From positions 744,001-808,000 of the forward strand of contig NZ_CP083371.1 of the NCBI RefSeq assembly GCF_017488845.2: DNA of 64,000 nucleotides, in the 5' to 3' direction. Made by a program: the position numbers and the translations under genes. This DNA is from Ensifer canadensis. GTDB taxonomy: Bacteria > Pseudomonadota > Alphaproteobacteria > Rhizobiales > Rhizobiaceae. The notes under the pieces are model-generated. The model saw only the letters and a list, made by a program, of their open reading frames with translations, was not told the DNA's origin and made no database searches. Shown piece by piece: positions 18,382 to 26,429 of the stretch (positions are counted from its first letter, which is position 1; each line of letters opens with the position of its first letter).

Positions 18382-19071
18382 TCAAACCGAAGCGCGTACG
18401 CGCTCCCAGGCGTTCATCAGGTGGCGGCCGAGCACTTCGGATAGCTTGGCTTTGTCGCGGGCTTCGAGCGCGACGATCATCTCATCGTGCTCGGCAACCG
18501 CGGCCGCCCATTTTTCCGGGCCTTCGTGGCCGATGAAGCGGATGCGCTTCAGCCGTGTCTGCAAGACGCTGTGCATGTCGGCGAGCGCCGCATTTTCGGC
18601 GAGCTGGACGATCGCCGAATGAATCTGCTGGTTGAGCTTGTAGTATTGCAGCCGGTCGCCGACCTTGTAGCGACGGACCATTTCGTCATGTAGCGCGCGG
18701 ACTTCGGCAATGCCGGCGTCGCTTGCCGCTTCACAGGCGAGCTTTCCCGCAAGTTCCTCCAGCGTCTGCAACACGGTCAGCATGTCGTGCACGTCCTTGG
18801 CGCTGAAGCGCTTCACCACGGCGCCGCGGCTCGGTACGAGCTCGACCAGCCCCTCGCTCGCCAGATACTTGATGGCTTCGCGCAAGGGCGTGCGCGAGAC
18901 ACCGAGCTGCTCGCCGAGCTGGCCCTCATGCAGTCGCGTGCCGGGTGACAAATCACCTTCGATGATCATGTCGCGCAGATGACTGACAAGCGTGTCATGC
19001 AGAGCCGTTCGCTTGATCGGGCCGTGGCCACTGTCGGCGCGTCTCTCCAGTGGAATGATTTCGTTCATCAT
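18382..19071 (-). CDS. GntR-family regulator, FadR/FCD type
   Basis: A 229-residue transcription factor. Residues about 22-90 are the winged helix of GntR proteins (LVSHLRDMIIEGDLSPGTRLHEGQ and LGVSRTPLREAIKYLASEGLVELV), and the C-terminal half is an all-helical FCD ligand domain (DVHDMLTVLQTLEELAGKLA, NQQIHSAIVQLAEN, HDEMIVALEARD, LGRHLMNAWERV) with histidines that usually bind a metal and an acid ligand. It is divergent from the pdxA2-tct operon, and repeats between the two starts make that operon the likely target. The inducer should be the transported acid or an intermediate. ATG at 19068 is an alternative start. Confidence 0.9.
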   Translation of the reverse strand: MMNEIIPLERRADSGHGPIKRTALHDTLVSHLRDMIIEGDLSPGTRLHEGQLGEQLGVSRTPLREAIKYLASEGLVELVPSRGAVVKRFSAKDVHDMLTVLQTLEELAGKLACEAASDAGIAEVRALHDEMVRRYKVGDRLQYYKLNQQIHSAIVQLAENAALADMHSVLQTRLKRIRFIGHEGPEKWAAAVAEHDEMIVALEARDKAKLSEVLGRHLMNAWERVRASV

Positions 19072-19181
19072 TTTGCTTCTGCGCTTGCTGGCCGCGTGCT
19101 GGCCATCCGTTCCCCGTGCATGCCGATTGAATCAGCACTGTCTGATTGAAGCATGGAGACAGGGCTCGTCATCGTCAACAG

Positions 19182-19224
19182 AAAATTCTGCATACAGAAT
19201 ACAAAAGACTTGATGCAGAATTTT
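19182..19224. promoter_or_regulatory. Inverted repeats in the gntR-pdxA2 divergent promoter
   Basis: A perfect 12-bp dyad, AAAATTCTGCAT at 19182-19193 and ATGCAGAATTTT at 19213-19224, spans 43 bp. Nested inside is a shorter dyad, TTCTG-CATA-CAGAA at 19186-19199. FCD-type GntR proteins bind short TGnnnnCA-like palindromes, and TGCATACA fits that shape. It lies between the divergent starts at 19071 and 19274. Confidence 0.6.
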
Positions 19225-19273
19225 GAATAACGTATGACAGCCTGCGAAAAGCATGAAGTGGAGGACATCTCAC

Positions 19274-20317
19274 ATGACGACCAATGGTGCTGCCGGTAAC
19301 GGCGCGCGTCCTGTCATCGCCCTTGCCATGGGCGATCCCGCCGGCATCAGCCCCGAGCTGACAGCGCGGCTGCTGGCCCTTCCCGATATTCGCGAGGCCG
19401 CACACATCATCACGATCGGCGATCGCCGCATTCTGGACGAAGGCGCCAAGGCTGCCGGTCTGACGCTCGATCTCGAGCCCTCGACGCTTGAGGATCTCGA
19501 CAAGGCCGGTACCGCCCGTCACGTATTCGTCGACCTCGGTCATCTTGATCCGGCAGACGTCGATCGCGGCGAGGCGACGCTCGCCGGCGGCACGTTTGCA
19601 ACGCGCAACTTCCGCACGGCGCTGGAGCTTGCCCACGCCGGCAAGGCCGAGGCCGTGTGCTTCACGCCCTTCAACAAGAAGGCCATGCGCTTTGCCTATC
19701 CCGGCTATGACGACGAGATCCGTTTCGTTGCCGACGTGCTCGGCTTCACTGGCAAGGTTCGCGAATTCAACGTCCTCGAGAAGGTCTGGAATGCGCGTGT
19801 CACCTCGCACATTCCGCTCAAGGACGTGGCGGACAACCTTTCGGTCGAAGGCATTCTCGCCGAGGTCGAGCTGACCCAGGTCTGCCTCAAGGAGGCCGGT
19901 TACGAAGGGGCGAAGATCGCGATTGCAGGCCTCAACCCGCATGCCGGCGACGGCGGCAGCTTCGGCATGGAAGAGATCGACATCATCGAGCCGGCGGTCG
20001 AGAAGGCCAGGGCGCTCGGCTACAACGTCGATGGCCCGTTCCCGGCCGACACCGTTTTCGTGCGTGCACTCAAGGAAGGCTTCAATGCCGTCCTGACGAT
20101 GTATCACGATCAGGGTCAGATCGCGATGAAGCTCATGGGCTTCGACAAGGGTGTGACGATGATGGGCGGCCTGCCGTTCCCGCTCTGCACCCCAGCCCAC
20201 GGCACGGCCTATGACATTGCCGGCAAGGGCATTGCCGATGTCGGCGCAAGCCGCGAGGCGCTTCTGCTCGCCGTTCGCATGGCGAAGAAAAAGGCTGCCC
20301 TTTCGGCTGCTGCCTGA
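19274..20317 (+). CDS. pdxA2: PdxA2-like 4-phospho-(hydroxy)acid dehydrogenase
   Basis: A 347-residue NAD-dependent dehydrogenase of the PdxA family (isocitrate/isopropylmalate dehydrogenase-like fold). Landmarks are ALAMGDPAGISPEL at the N-terminus, FTPFNKKAMRFAYPGYDDE in place of PdxA's usual substrate loop, a metal-site histidine in SHIPLKDVADNL, GLNPHAGDGGSFGMEEI and MYHDQGQIAMKLMGFDKGV. Family members outside pyridoxine synthesis oxidise 4-phospho-threonate or erythronate and decarboxylate the product. Here it opens an operon with a tripartite carboxylate transporter and a ketose-type kinase, which supports a catabolic role. GGAGG at 19260-19264 supports the ATG at 19274 over 19253. Confidence 0.85.
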   Translation: MTTNGAAGNGARPVIALAMGDPAGISPELTARLLALPDIREAAHIITIGDRRILDEGAKAAGLTLDLEPSTLEDLDKAGTARHVFVDLGHLDPADVDRGEATLAGGTFATRNFRTALELAHAGKAEAVCFTPFNKKAMRFAYPGYDDEIRFVADVLGFTGKVREFNVLEKVWNARVTSHIPLKDVADNLSVEGILAEVELTQVCLKEAGYEGAKIAIAGLNPHAGDGGSFGMEEIDIIEPAVEKARALGYNVDGPFPADTVFVRALKEGFNAVLTMYHDQGQIAMKLMGFDKGVTMMGGLPFPLCTPAHGTAYDIAGKGIADVGASREALLLAVRMAKKKAALSAAA

Positions 20318-20391
20318 ATTCGCACGTTTTCAACCACTACCGGCGCAGGAGGAGGTCTTGCGCCGCATCTCACTCAACGGGAGGACTAGAT

Positions 20392-21378
20392 ATGAAGAAA
20401 TCCGTTTCTATCGCATGCGTTATGGCAGCCGCATTCGGCGTTGCCGCTCCGGCGTTGGCTTTCGAGCCCGACCGTCCGGTTGAATTCGTCGTCACGGCTG
20501 GCCCGGGCGGCGGCACGGACATCTTCGGGCGCACGATCCAGGCGATCATCAGCAAGTACGAACTGATGAAGGCGCCTGTTGTCGTCACCAACAAGGGCAG
20601 CGCCGGCGGCGCCGAAGGTTTCGTCTACACAGCGACCAACAAGGGCGACGCCTACAAGCTGGCATTTGGCACCAACAATGCCTACCTGCTGCCGGTCCGC
20701 GCCAAGGTGCCTTACAAGGCCGAGGACCTGACGCCGGTTGCAGCACTTGCTTCCGACGAATTCATCCTCTGGGTCAACGGCAAGGCGTCTTACGCAACGG
20801 CTGCCGACTTTGCCGCCAAGGCCAAGGAAGGTGGACTGAAGATCGGCGGAAGCCAGTCGAAGGACGTCGACCAGATCCTCACCTCGATGATCAACGACGC
20901 GACCGGCGCGACCATCAACTACATCCCGTTCAAGAGCGGCGGTGAAGCCGCTGTTCAGCTCGCCGGCGAACACCTCGACGCCAACGTCAACAACCCGAGT
21001 GAAAACCTCGGCCAGTGGCAGGCCGGTATGGTCAAGCCGCTGTGCGTCTTCAAGAGCGTCAAGCTGACGAACGACGCCAAGGTTGCTGGCGACAAGGGCT
21101 GGAGCGACATCCCGACCTGCAAGGAGACGGGCATTGCCATCGACAACTACTCCATGCCGCGCACCGTCTGGCTGCCGGCTGGCGTGGAACCCGATGCCGT
21201 CAAATTCTATGCGGACCTGATGCGCAAGGTTTCCGAAACGCCGGAGTGGGCGAAGTATCTTGCCGATACCTCGCAGTCTCCCGCTTACATCGCTGGCGAC
21301 GACTTTAAGGCCGCCATCGAGATGGACGGCGCCGCGGTCGGCGAAGTTCTGAAGCGCGAAGGCTGGCTCGCCAACTAA
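20392..21378 (+). CDS. tctC: Tripartite tricarboxylate transporter substrate-binding protein (TctC family)
   Basis: A 328-residue periplasmic binding protein. Residues 1-23 are a signal peptide ending PALAF. The mature chain starts with FEPDRPVEFVVTAGPGGGTDIFGR, the anion-binding loop of Bug/TctC proteins, and contains INYIPFKSGGEAAVQLAGEHLDA, also family-typical. It is followed by a hairpin and the tctB and tctA genes. The ligand should be a carboxylate; context suggests a sugar acid rather than citrate. GGGAGGA precedes the ATG. Confidence 0.92.
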   Translation: MKKSVSIACVMAAAFGVAAPALAFEPDRPVEFVVTAGPGGGTDIFGRTIQAIISKYELMKAPVVVTNKGSAGGAEGFVYTATNKGDAYKLAFGTNNAYLLPVRAKVPYKAEDLTPVAALASDEFILWVNGKASYATAADFAAKAKEGGLKIGGSQSKDVDQILTSMINDATGATINYIPFKSGGEAAVQLAGEHLDANVNNPSENLGQWQAGMVKPLCVFKSVKLTNDAKVAGDKGWSDIPTCKETGIAIDNYSMPRTVWLPAGVEPDAVKFYADLMRKVSETPEWAKYLADTSQSPAYIAGDDFKAAIEMDGAAVGEVLKREGWLAN

Positions 21379-21395
21379 AACTGGCGATATATCGG

Positions 21396-21454
21396 GACGG
21401 GCGCCTCAACAGCGCCGCGCGTCAAGTATGACGCGCTTAACGGGAGCGCCCGTC
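21396..21454 (+). promoter_or_regulatory. Intercistronic hairpin between tctC and tctB
   Basis: Outer arms GACGGGCGC (21396-21404) and GCGCCCGTC (21446-21454) enclose a perfect inner hairpin GCGCGTCA-AGTA-TGACGCGC (21417-21436). There is no T-run, so full termination is unlikely. Stems at this place typically stabilise upstream binding-protein mRNA and lower expression of the membrane genes. Confidence 0.55.
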
Positions 21455-21477
21455 AACCGGTTTGAAAGGTCACGATC

Positions 21478-21978
21478 ATGAGTGAGAACAGTTCGAATGG
21501 GCTCTCCCGCTTCGCGGTGGAGCTTGGCGTAGCCGCGTTGACGGGTATCTTTGGCGCAGCCGTCTGCTATGGCGCCTCCGATGTCGGCGCCGGATGGAGC
21601 GATTTCGGCCCCGAGGCCGGTTACTTTCCATTCTACATCGGCGTTCTGATCATTCTGGGAAGCATTGCGAATGTGATCGGTGCATTCGTGAAGCATCGCG
21701 GCACGGGTGATATCTTCATCGACGGTGCCCGCGCCCGCGTCGTTGCCTCATTCCTCTTGCCTCTTGTCGCCTTTGCCGGCGTCTCCGCTTGGCTCGGGCT
21801 CTATGTCGGGACCGCACTTTATATCGCCGGCGCGATGCTCTTCCAGGGGCGTTACAAGTGGTGGATCGCACTGCCGGCGGGCGTGGCCGTTTCGCTCTTC
21901 TTCTTCATCGTATTCGAGATCGGCTTCAAGGTTCCGCTTTTGAAGGGGCCGGTTGAGGCATGGTTCGGGATCTACTGA
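21478..21978 (+). CDS. tctB: Tripartite tricarboxylate transporter small membrane subunit (TctB family)
   Basis: A 166-residue membrane protein with four predicted segments: ELGVAALTGIFGAAVCYGAS, YFPFYIGVLIILGSIANVIG, VASFLLPLVAFAGVSAWLGLY and a C-terminal pair around WWIALPAGVAVSLFFFIVFE. The EAGYFPFYIG phrase is typical of TctB. It lies between tctC and tctA in the normal order. TctB stabilises or assists the large subunit TctA. Confidence 0.88.
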   Translation: MSENSSNGLSRFAVELGVAALTGIFGAAVCYGASDVGAGWSDFGPEAGYFPFYIGVLIILGSIANVIGAFVKHRGTGDIFIDGARARVVASFLLPLVAFAGVSAWLGLYVGTALYIAGAMLFQGRYKWWIALPAGVAVSLFFFIVFEIGFKVPLLKGPVEAWFGIY

Positions 21979-22013
21979 TCCTGACCGCTTAAAGTTTCCC
22001 CGGGAGGAATGAC

Positions 22014-23552
22014 ATGGAAAATATCGGTCTTCTGATCGATGGCTTCGGCCACATCCTCAGCTGGAATCACATCCTGCTGATGATGGTCGGCGTCACGCTC
22101 GGCATTCTCGTCGGCGTTCTGCCCGGCCTCGGCGCGCCCAACGGCGTATCGCTGCTGTTGCCGCTGACCTTCTCCATGGATCCGATCTCCGCCATCATCC
22201 TGCTCTCCTGCATGTATTGGGGGGCGCTGTTTGGCGGTTCGACGACATCCATCCTGTTCAATATTCCAGGCGAGCCCTCGTCGGTCGCAACCACCTTCGA
22301 CGGCTATCCGATGGCCAAGGCAGGCCAGGCGAGCCGCGCCTTGACGCTGGCCTTCGTCTCGGCCGGCATCGGTGCGCTTGCCGGCGTGGTGATGATCACG
22401 CTGCTGTCGGGCTGGGTTGCGAATTTCGCGCTGCGCTTTTCCTCGCCGGAATATTTCGCGGTCTACTTCCTTGCCTTCGCCAGTTTCATCTCGATGGGCG
22501 CGCAATCGCCGTTCAAGACGCTCGTGTCGATGATGGTTGGTTTTGCGCTCGCATCCGTCGGCATGGACACAATCTCCGGCGATCTGCGCCTGACCTTCGA
22601 CATCCCGACCCTGATCAAAGGCGTCAGCTTCCTGATCGCCGTCATGGGCCTCTTCGGCATCGGCGAACTGTTGCTGACGACGGAAGAGGGGCTGCGCTTC
22701 GAAGGCATCAAGGCGCGCGTCAGGCTCGCCGAAATCGGCCGCACCCTCGTCGAGATCCCGCGCTACTGGCTGACGATCGCGCGCTCGACCATCATCGGTA
22801 TCTGGATGGGCATCACGCCTGCCGGCCCGACCGCAGCCTCCTTCATGAGCTATGGCGTCGCCCGTCGTTCGGCACGCGACAAGTCGAAGTTCGGCAAGGG
22901 CGACCCGCGCGGCATCGTAGCACCCGAGACTGCCGACCATTCGGCCGGCACTTCGGCACTGTTGCCGATGCTGGCGCTCGGCGTTCCAGGTTCGGCCACG
23001 GCTGCCGTCATGATGGGCGGCCTGATGATCTGGGGCCTGACGCCCGGTCCGATGCTGTTTACCGACCGTCCCGATTTCGTTTGGGGTCTGATTGCCTCGA
23101 TGTATCTCGGCAACGTCGTCGCCGTCATCCTGGTGCTCGCCACCGTGCCGCTCTACGCCTCGATCCTGCGCGTACCGTTCTCGATCATTGGCCCAATCAT
23201 CGTCGCGGTCATCTTCTCCGGTGCCTATCAGGTGGCCAATTCCGTCTCCGATATCTTCATGGTCATCGGCTTCGGCGTGCTGGGCTACGTCTTCAAGAAG
23301 CTCGATTATCCGCTGGCGCCCCTGGTTCTCGCCATGGTGCTCGGCGACAAGGCCGAGGATGCCTTCCGCCAGTCGATGCTTCTGTCGAGCGGATCGCTGA
23401 ATATCTTCTGGTCAAATGCGCTGGTTTCGTCGTTGATGGCGCTTGGCCTGGCAATGCTGCTGTCGCCTGTCGTCTTCGGACTGATCGGCCTGGTTCGCAA
23501 GCGCAAGGACGATGATGCAACATCGCCGGGCGACGGTAGCGCGGCGGCTTGA
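22014..23552 (+). CDS. tctA: Tripartite tricarboxylate transporter large permease (TctA family)
   Basis: A 512-residue inner-membrane transporter with about twelve segments. The TctA signatures are LVGVLPGLGAPNGVSLLLPL near residue 42 and ADHSAGTSALLPMLALGVPGSATAAVMMGGL near residue 305. GGGAGG precedes the ATG by nine bases. It uses an ion gradient to import the acid delivered by TctC. A second long frame on the same strand is only a shadow of this gene. Confidence 0.93.
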   Translation: MENIGLLIDGFGHILSWNHILLMMVGVTLGILVGVLPGLGAPNGVSLLLPLTFSMDPISAIILLSCMYWGALFGGSTTSILFNIPGEPSSVATTFDGYPMAKAGQASRALTLAFVSAGIGALAGVVMITLLSGWVANFALRFSSPEYFAVYFLAFASFISMGAQSPFKTLVSMMVGFALASVGMDTISGDLRLTFDIPTLIKGVSFLIAVMGLFGIGELLLTTEEGLRFEGIKARVRLAEIGRTLVEIPRYWLTIARSTIIGIWMGITPAGPTAASFMSYGVARRSARDKSKFGKGDPRGIVAPETADHSAGTSALLPMLALGVPGSATAAVMMGGLMIWGLTPGPMLFTDRPDFVWGLIASMYLGNVVAVILVLATVPLYASILRVPFSIIGPIIVAVIFSGAYQVANSVSDIFMVIGFGVLGYVFKKLDYPLAPLVLAMVLGDKAEDAFRQSMLLSSGSLNIFWSNALVSSLMALGLAMLLSPVVFGLIGLVRKRKDDDATSPGDGSAAA

Positions 23553-23593
23553 CGGAGCCGCCGCACCAAACTTCAAAAAATTGGGGAAACGCC

Positions 23594-24532
23594 ATGGCAA
23601 ACGCGCCGCGCAAATGGAACCGTGACACCTGGCCGATCGCTGCCGCCATGATTCAGTATCCGAACATGCTGGCAGACGGCCGCTCGGTTCAGGACCAGTC
23701 GGTCGAGGAGTGGGCACTGACGCTCGATGACGTCGTCGATGCCGGTTTCACCGAACTCGACCCGACCGACAGCTGGATCCGTCTTGCCGATTTGTCACCG
23801 GCACGGCTCGAGAGCTTCGTCGCATTGACGCGCGATCTCGGCCTGACCATGCCGGGGATCTCGACTGCGCGTCGCAGCGTCATCGATCCTGTTCATGGTG
23901 ACGACTATCTCGCCTATGGTCACCGGGTGATCGATACGGCTGCGGCCATTGGGGCAGGTTCAGTCTCCTTCGGGTTCTTCGGTCCGTTGACCGATGCACA
24001 GAAGAAGGCGCTGTGGTTCTGGACCGTCGATGGCGTCAAGAACCCTGATGATGCAGCCATCTGGCAGAAGGGCGTTTCGCGCATCCGCGAGCTCGGCAGC
24101 CACGCCGAAGAGCTCGGCATCGAGTTGGCGCTCGAGATGTACGAAGACACCTATATCGGTTCGGCCGACAGCGCCGTGCGCTTCGTTACCGACGTCGGTC
24201 TTGCGAATGTCGGCATCAACGCCGACCTCGGCAACCTGGTCCGCCTGCATCGTCCGGTCGAGCACTGGCAGGAAATGATGGCGAAGGTTGCACCCTTTGC
24301 CAAATACTGGCACGTCAAGAATTACAACCGCACCGAGGACGAAACTTCGGGGCTGATCGTGACCCATCCAGCCCCGCTGGAGTTCGGTGTGATCAACTAC
24401 CGTTCCGCCATTCGCATGGCGCTTTCGCACGGGTTCCAGAGCCCGTTCCTCTGCGAGCATTACGGTGGCGATGGCCTTTCCGTCAGCGCAACCAATCGGG
24501 ACTATCTGAGGCGCATTCTGCCTCGCGACTAA
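23594..24532 (+). CDS. TIM-barrel sugar isomerase/decarboxylase-like enzyme
   Basis: A 312-residue protein of the xylose isomerase-like TIM-barrel family. Metal-binding landmarks are ELALEMYEDTYIG (Glu), VGINADLGNLVRLHRP (Asp), YWHVKNYNRTED (His) and FLCEHYGGDG (Glu), equally spaced as in sugar isomerases and epimerases. An AMIQYPNMLADGRSVQDQSVEEW N-terminus is distinctive. It sits between tctA and the ketose-type kinase, 13 bp before the latter, so it should feed that kinase with a keto-tetrose or similar. Decarboxylation of a keto acid is possible for relatives. A TTG start at 23549 would overlap tctA; GGGGAAA favours the ATG at 23594. Confidence 0.78.
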   Translation: MANAPRKWNRDTWPIAAAMIQYPNMLADGRSVQDQSVEEWALTLDDVVDAGFTELDPTDSWIRLADLSPARLESFVALTRDLGLTMPGISTARRSVIDPVHGDDYLAYGHRVIDTAAAIGAGSVSFGFFGPLTDAQKKALWFWTVDGVKNPDDAAIWQKGVSRIRELGSHAEELGIELALEMYEDTYIGSADSAVRFVTDVGLANVGINADLGNLVRLHRPVEHWQEMMAKVAPFAKYWHVKNYNRTEDETSGLIVTHPAPLEFGVINYRSAIRMALSHGFQSPFLCEHYGGDGLSVSATNRDYLRRILPRD

Positions 24533-24545
24533 GGAACAAGTAGCG

Positions 24546-26264
24546 ATGACCACGATCTTTGACGCACCGGAAGATTTCGCCGTAACCGCGCTCGCCGGCT
24601 TCAGCTCCATCTATGCCCGCAATGTCCGCCTGGTGAAGGGCGGCGTCGTGCGCTCGACCAGGGTGCCCAAGGGCAAGGTCGCCGTCGTTATCGGTGGTGG
24701 CTCCGGCCATTATCCGGCCTTTGCAGGTTATGTCGGCCCGGGCATGGCTGATGCTGCCGTCGCCGGCGACGTCTTTGCCTCGCCGTCGACCGCTGCAGTC
24801 GCACGTGTCTGCCGTCATGCTGACCAGGGCGGCGGCGTTCTCCTCGGTTTCGGAAACTATGCCGGGGACGTCCTGAATTTCGGCGTTGCCGCCGAACGCC
24901 TTCGGGCCGAAGGCATCGACGTGCGCATCGTGCCGGTGACTGACGATGTTGCCAGCGCTGCCGCTGTAACGGCGCCTAAGCGCCGCGGCATCGCCGGCGA
25001 TCTCGTGGTCTTCAAGATTGCAGGCGCTGCGGCCGAAGCCGGTCTGTCGCTGGACGAGGTCGAGCGCGTCAGCCGCCTTGCCAATGATCGCACCGTCTCC
25101 TTCGGGGTCGCTTTCGGCGGCTGCACCCTGCCGGGCGCGAACCGTCCGCTCTTCACGGTTCCGAAGGGCGAAATGGCGCTCGGTCTTGGCATTCACGGCG
25201 AGCCGGGCATCAGCGAAGAAAAGGTCGTAACGGCAACCGAGCTTGCGAAATTGCTTGTCGGCAAACTGCTGGCCGAACGTCCGGCCGGGACGGCAAAGGT
25301 CGCGCCGGTGCTGAACGGACTGGGCTCGACCAAGTACGAAGAGCTTTTCGTTCTTTGGGTCGCCGTCGAACAGGAATTGAAGGCGGCTGGCCTCGAAATC
25401 GTCGATCCGGAATGCGGCGAGTTCGTCACCAGCCTGGACATGCAGGGCTGCTCGCTGTCGCTGCTCTGGCTCGACGAAGAGCTTGAAACCTACTGGCGTG
25501 CGCCATGCGATGCACCGGTGCTGCGCAAGGGCGCGATCATCAACGCAGAGCCGGCGACCGATACGATTTCCGATGAGGATGGTCCCGCGACCTTCGCGCC
25601 TGCGTCGCAGGCCTCCAGGGAAAGCGGTAAGTGCATTGCCCGGTTGATCGGCAAGGTTGCCGATGCCCTGAAGCAAGCTGAAGACGAACTCGGCCGTATC
25701 GACGCCTTTGCCGGCGACGGCGACCATGGCCAGGGCATGCGCCGGGGCTCTGCGGCGGCCCAGGAGGCCGCGAACTCTGCGGTAGCTGCTGGGGCAGGCG
25801 CTGCCAGTGTGCTGGCAACGGCGGGCGATGCCTGGGCCGATCGCGCGGGCGGCACGTCGGGCGCAATCTGGGGCCTGCTTCTTCGCTCCTGGAGTAATGC
25901 ATTTTCCGACGACGACAAGCCTGCGGATGCGGCCATCATCGAAGGTGCGCGGCTCGCGCTCGACGGCGTCACCCGTCTCGGGCGCGCCCGCGTCGGCGAC
26001 AAGACCTTGGTCGACGCCCTCGTGCCGTTCGTCGACACGTTGGAGCGGGAATTTGAAAACCTGAAGTCGTTGAACAAGGCTTGGGAGGCGGCGGCCAAGG
26101 CTGCCAGCGATGCGGCTGACGCCACGTCCAGCCTGACGCCGAAACTCGGCCGTGCTCGGCCGCTTGCGGAAAAGAGCATCGGCCATCCGGATGCAGGCGC
26201 CGTGTCGCTGGCGCTCACCGCCCGCGTCGCCGCCGACTTTCTGAAGGAAGCCGTCGACGCCTGA
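24546..26264 (+). CDS. Dihydroxyacetone kinase family protein (fused DhaK-DhaL)
   Basis: A 572-residue ATP-dependent ketose kinase. The N-terminal DhaK part (about 1-330) has the glycine-rich VVIGGGSGHYPAFAGYVGPGM and the substrate-anchoring histidine in GLGIHGEPG. The C-terminal DhaL part (about 365-572) binds ATP-magnesium through GDGDHGQGMRRG and has GGTSGAIWGLLL. DHG instead of the more usual DTG suggests a specialised member; related enzymes act on erythrulose. It should phosphorylate the ketose made by the upstream TIM-barrel enzyme, and is the last gene before a strong terminator. Confidence 0.88.
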   Translation: MTTIFDAPEDFAVTALAGFSSIYARNVRLVKGGVVRSTRVPKGKVAVVIGGGSGHYPAFAGYVGPGMADAAVAGDVFASPSTAAVARVCRHADQGGGVLLGFGNYAGDVLNFGVAAERLRAEGIDVRIVPVTDDVASAAAVTAPKRRGIAGDLVVFKIAGAAAEAGLSLDEVERVSRLANDRTVSFGVAFGGCTLPGANRPLFTVPKGEMALGLGIHGEPGISEEKVVTATELAKLLVGKLLAERPAGTAKVAPVLNGLGSTKYEELFVLWVAVEQELKAAGLEIVDPECGEFVTSLDMQGCSLSLLWLDEELETYWRAPCDAPVLRKGAIINAEPATDTISDEDGPATFAPASQASRESGKCIARLIGKVADALKQAEDELGRIDAFAGDGDHGQGMRRGSAAAQEAANSAVAAGAGAASVLATAGDAWADRAGGTSGAIWGLLLRSWSNAFSDDDKPADAAIIEGARLALDGVTRLGRARVGDKTLVDALVPFVDTLEREFENLKSLNKAWEAAAKAASDAADATSSLTPKLGRARPLAEKSIGHPDAGAVSLALTARVAADFLKEAVDA

Positions 26265-26289
26265 TAACGCCGTCCGGTCCATTCCTCGC

Positions 26290-26325
26290 AAAAAGGGCGT
26301 GGATCCTCCCAACCGCGCCCTTTTT
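26290..26325 (+). terminator. Rho-independent terminator after the kinase gene
   Basis: A perfect 10-bp stem, AAAAAGGGCG at 26290-26299 and CGCCCTTTTT at 26316-26325, has a 16-base loop and ends in a T-run. The A-run on the left lets it work in the other direction for the convergent gene as well. Confidence 0.85.
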
Positions 26326-26429
26326 GTTGTCTTGTTCTTGCGCGTGTCGTTATCGCAAAACCGCTGCAAACTTTTGCGCGACTTGCGCTGATGTCCGTAG
26401 CAAAGACCAGTCTTCTTCAACCTTCTCGC

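Noticed and set aside
22217..23515. 432-codon plus-strand frame in another phase of tctA
   Set aside because: Arginine-rich shadow; tctA has unmistakable family motifs in the other phase.
24483..26420. 645-codon minus-strand frame
   Set aside because: Antisense to the dihydroxyacetone-type kinase, without any domain signature.
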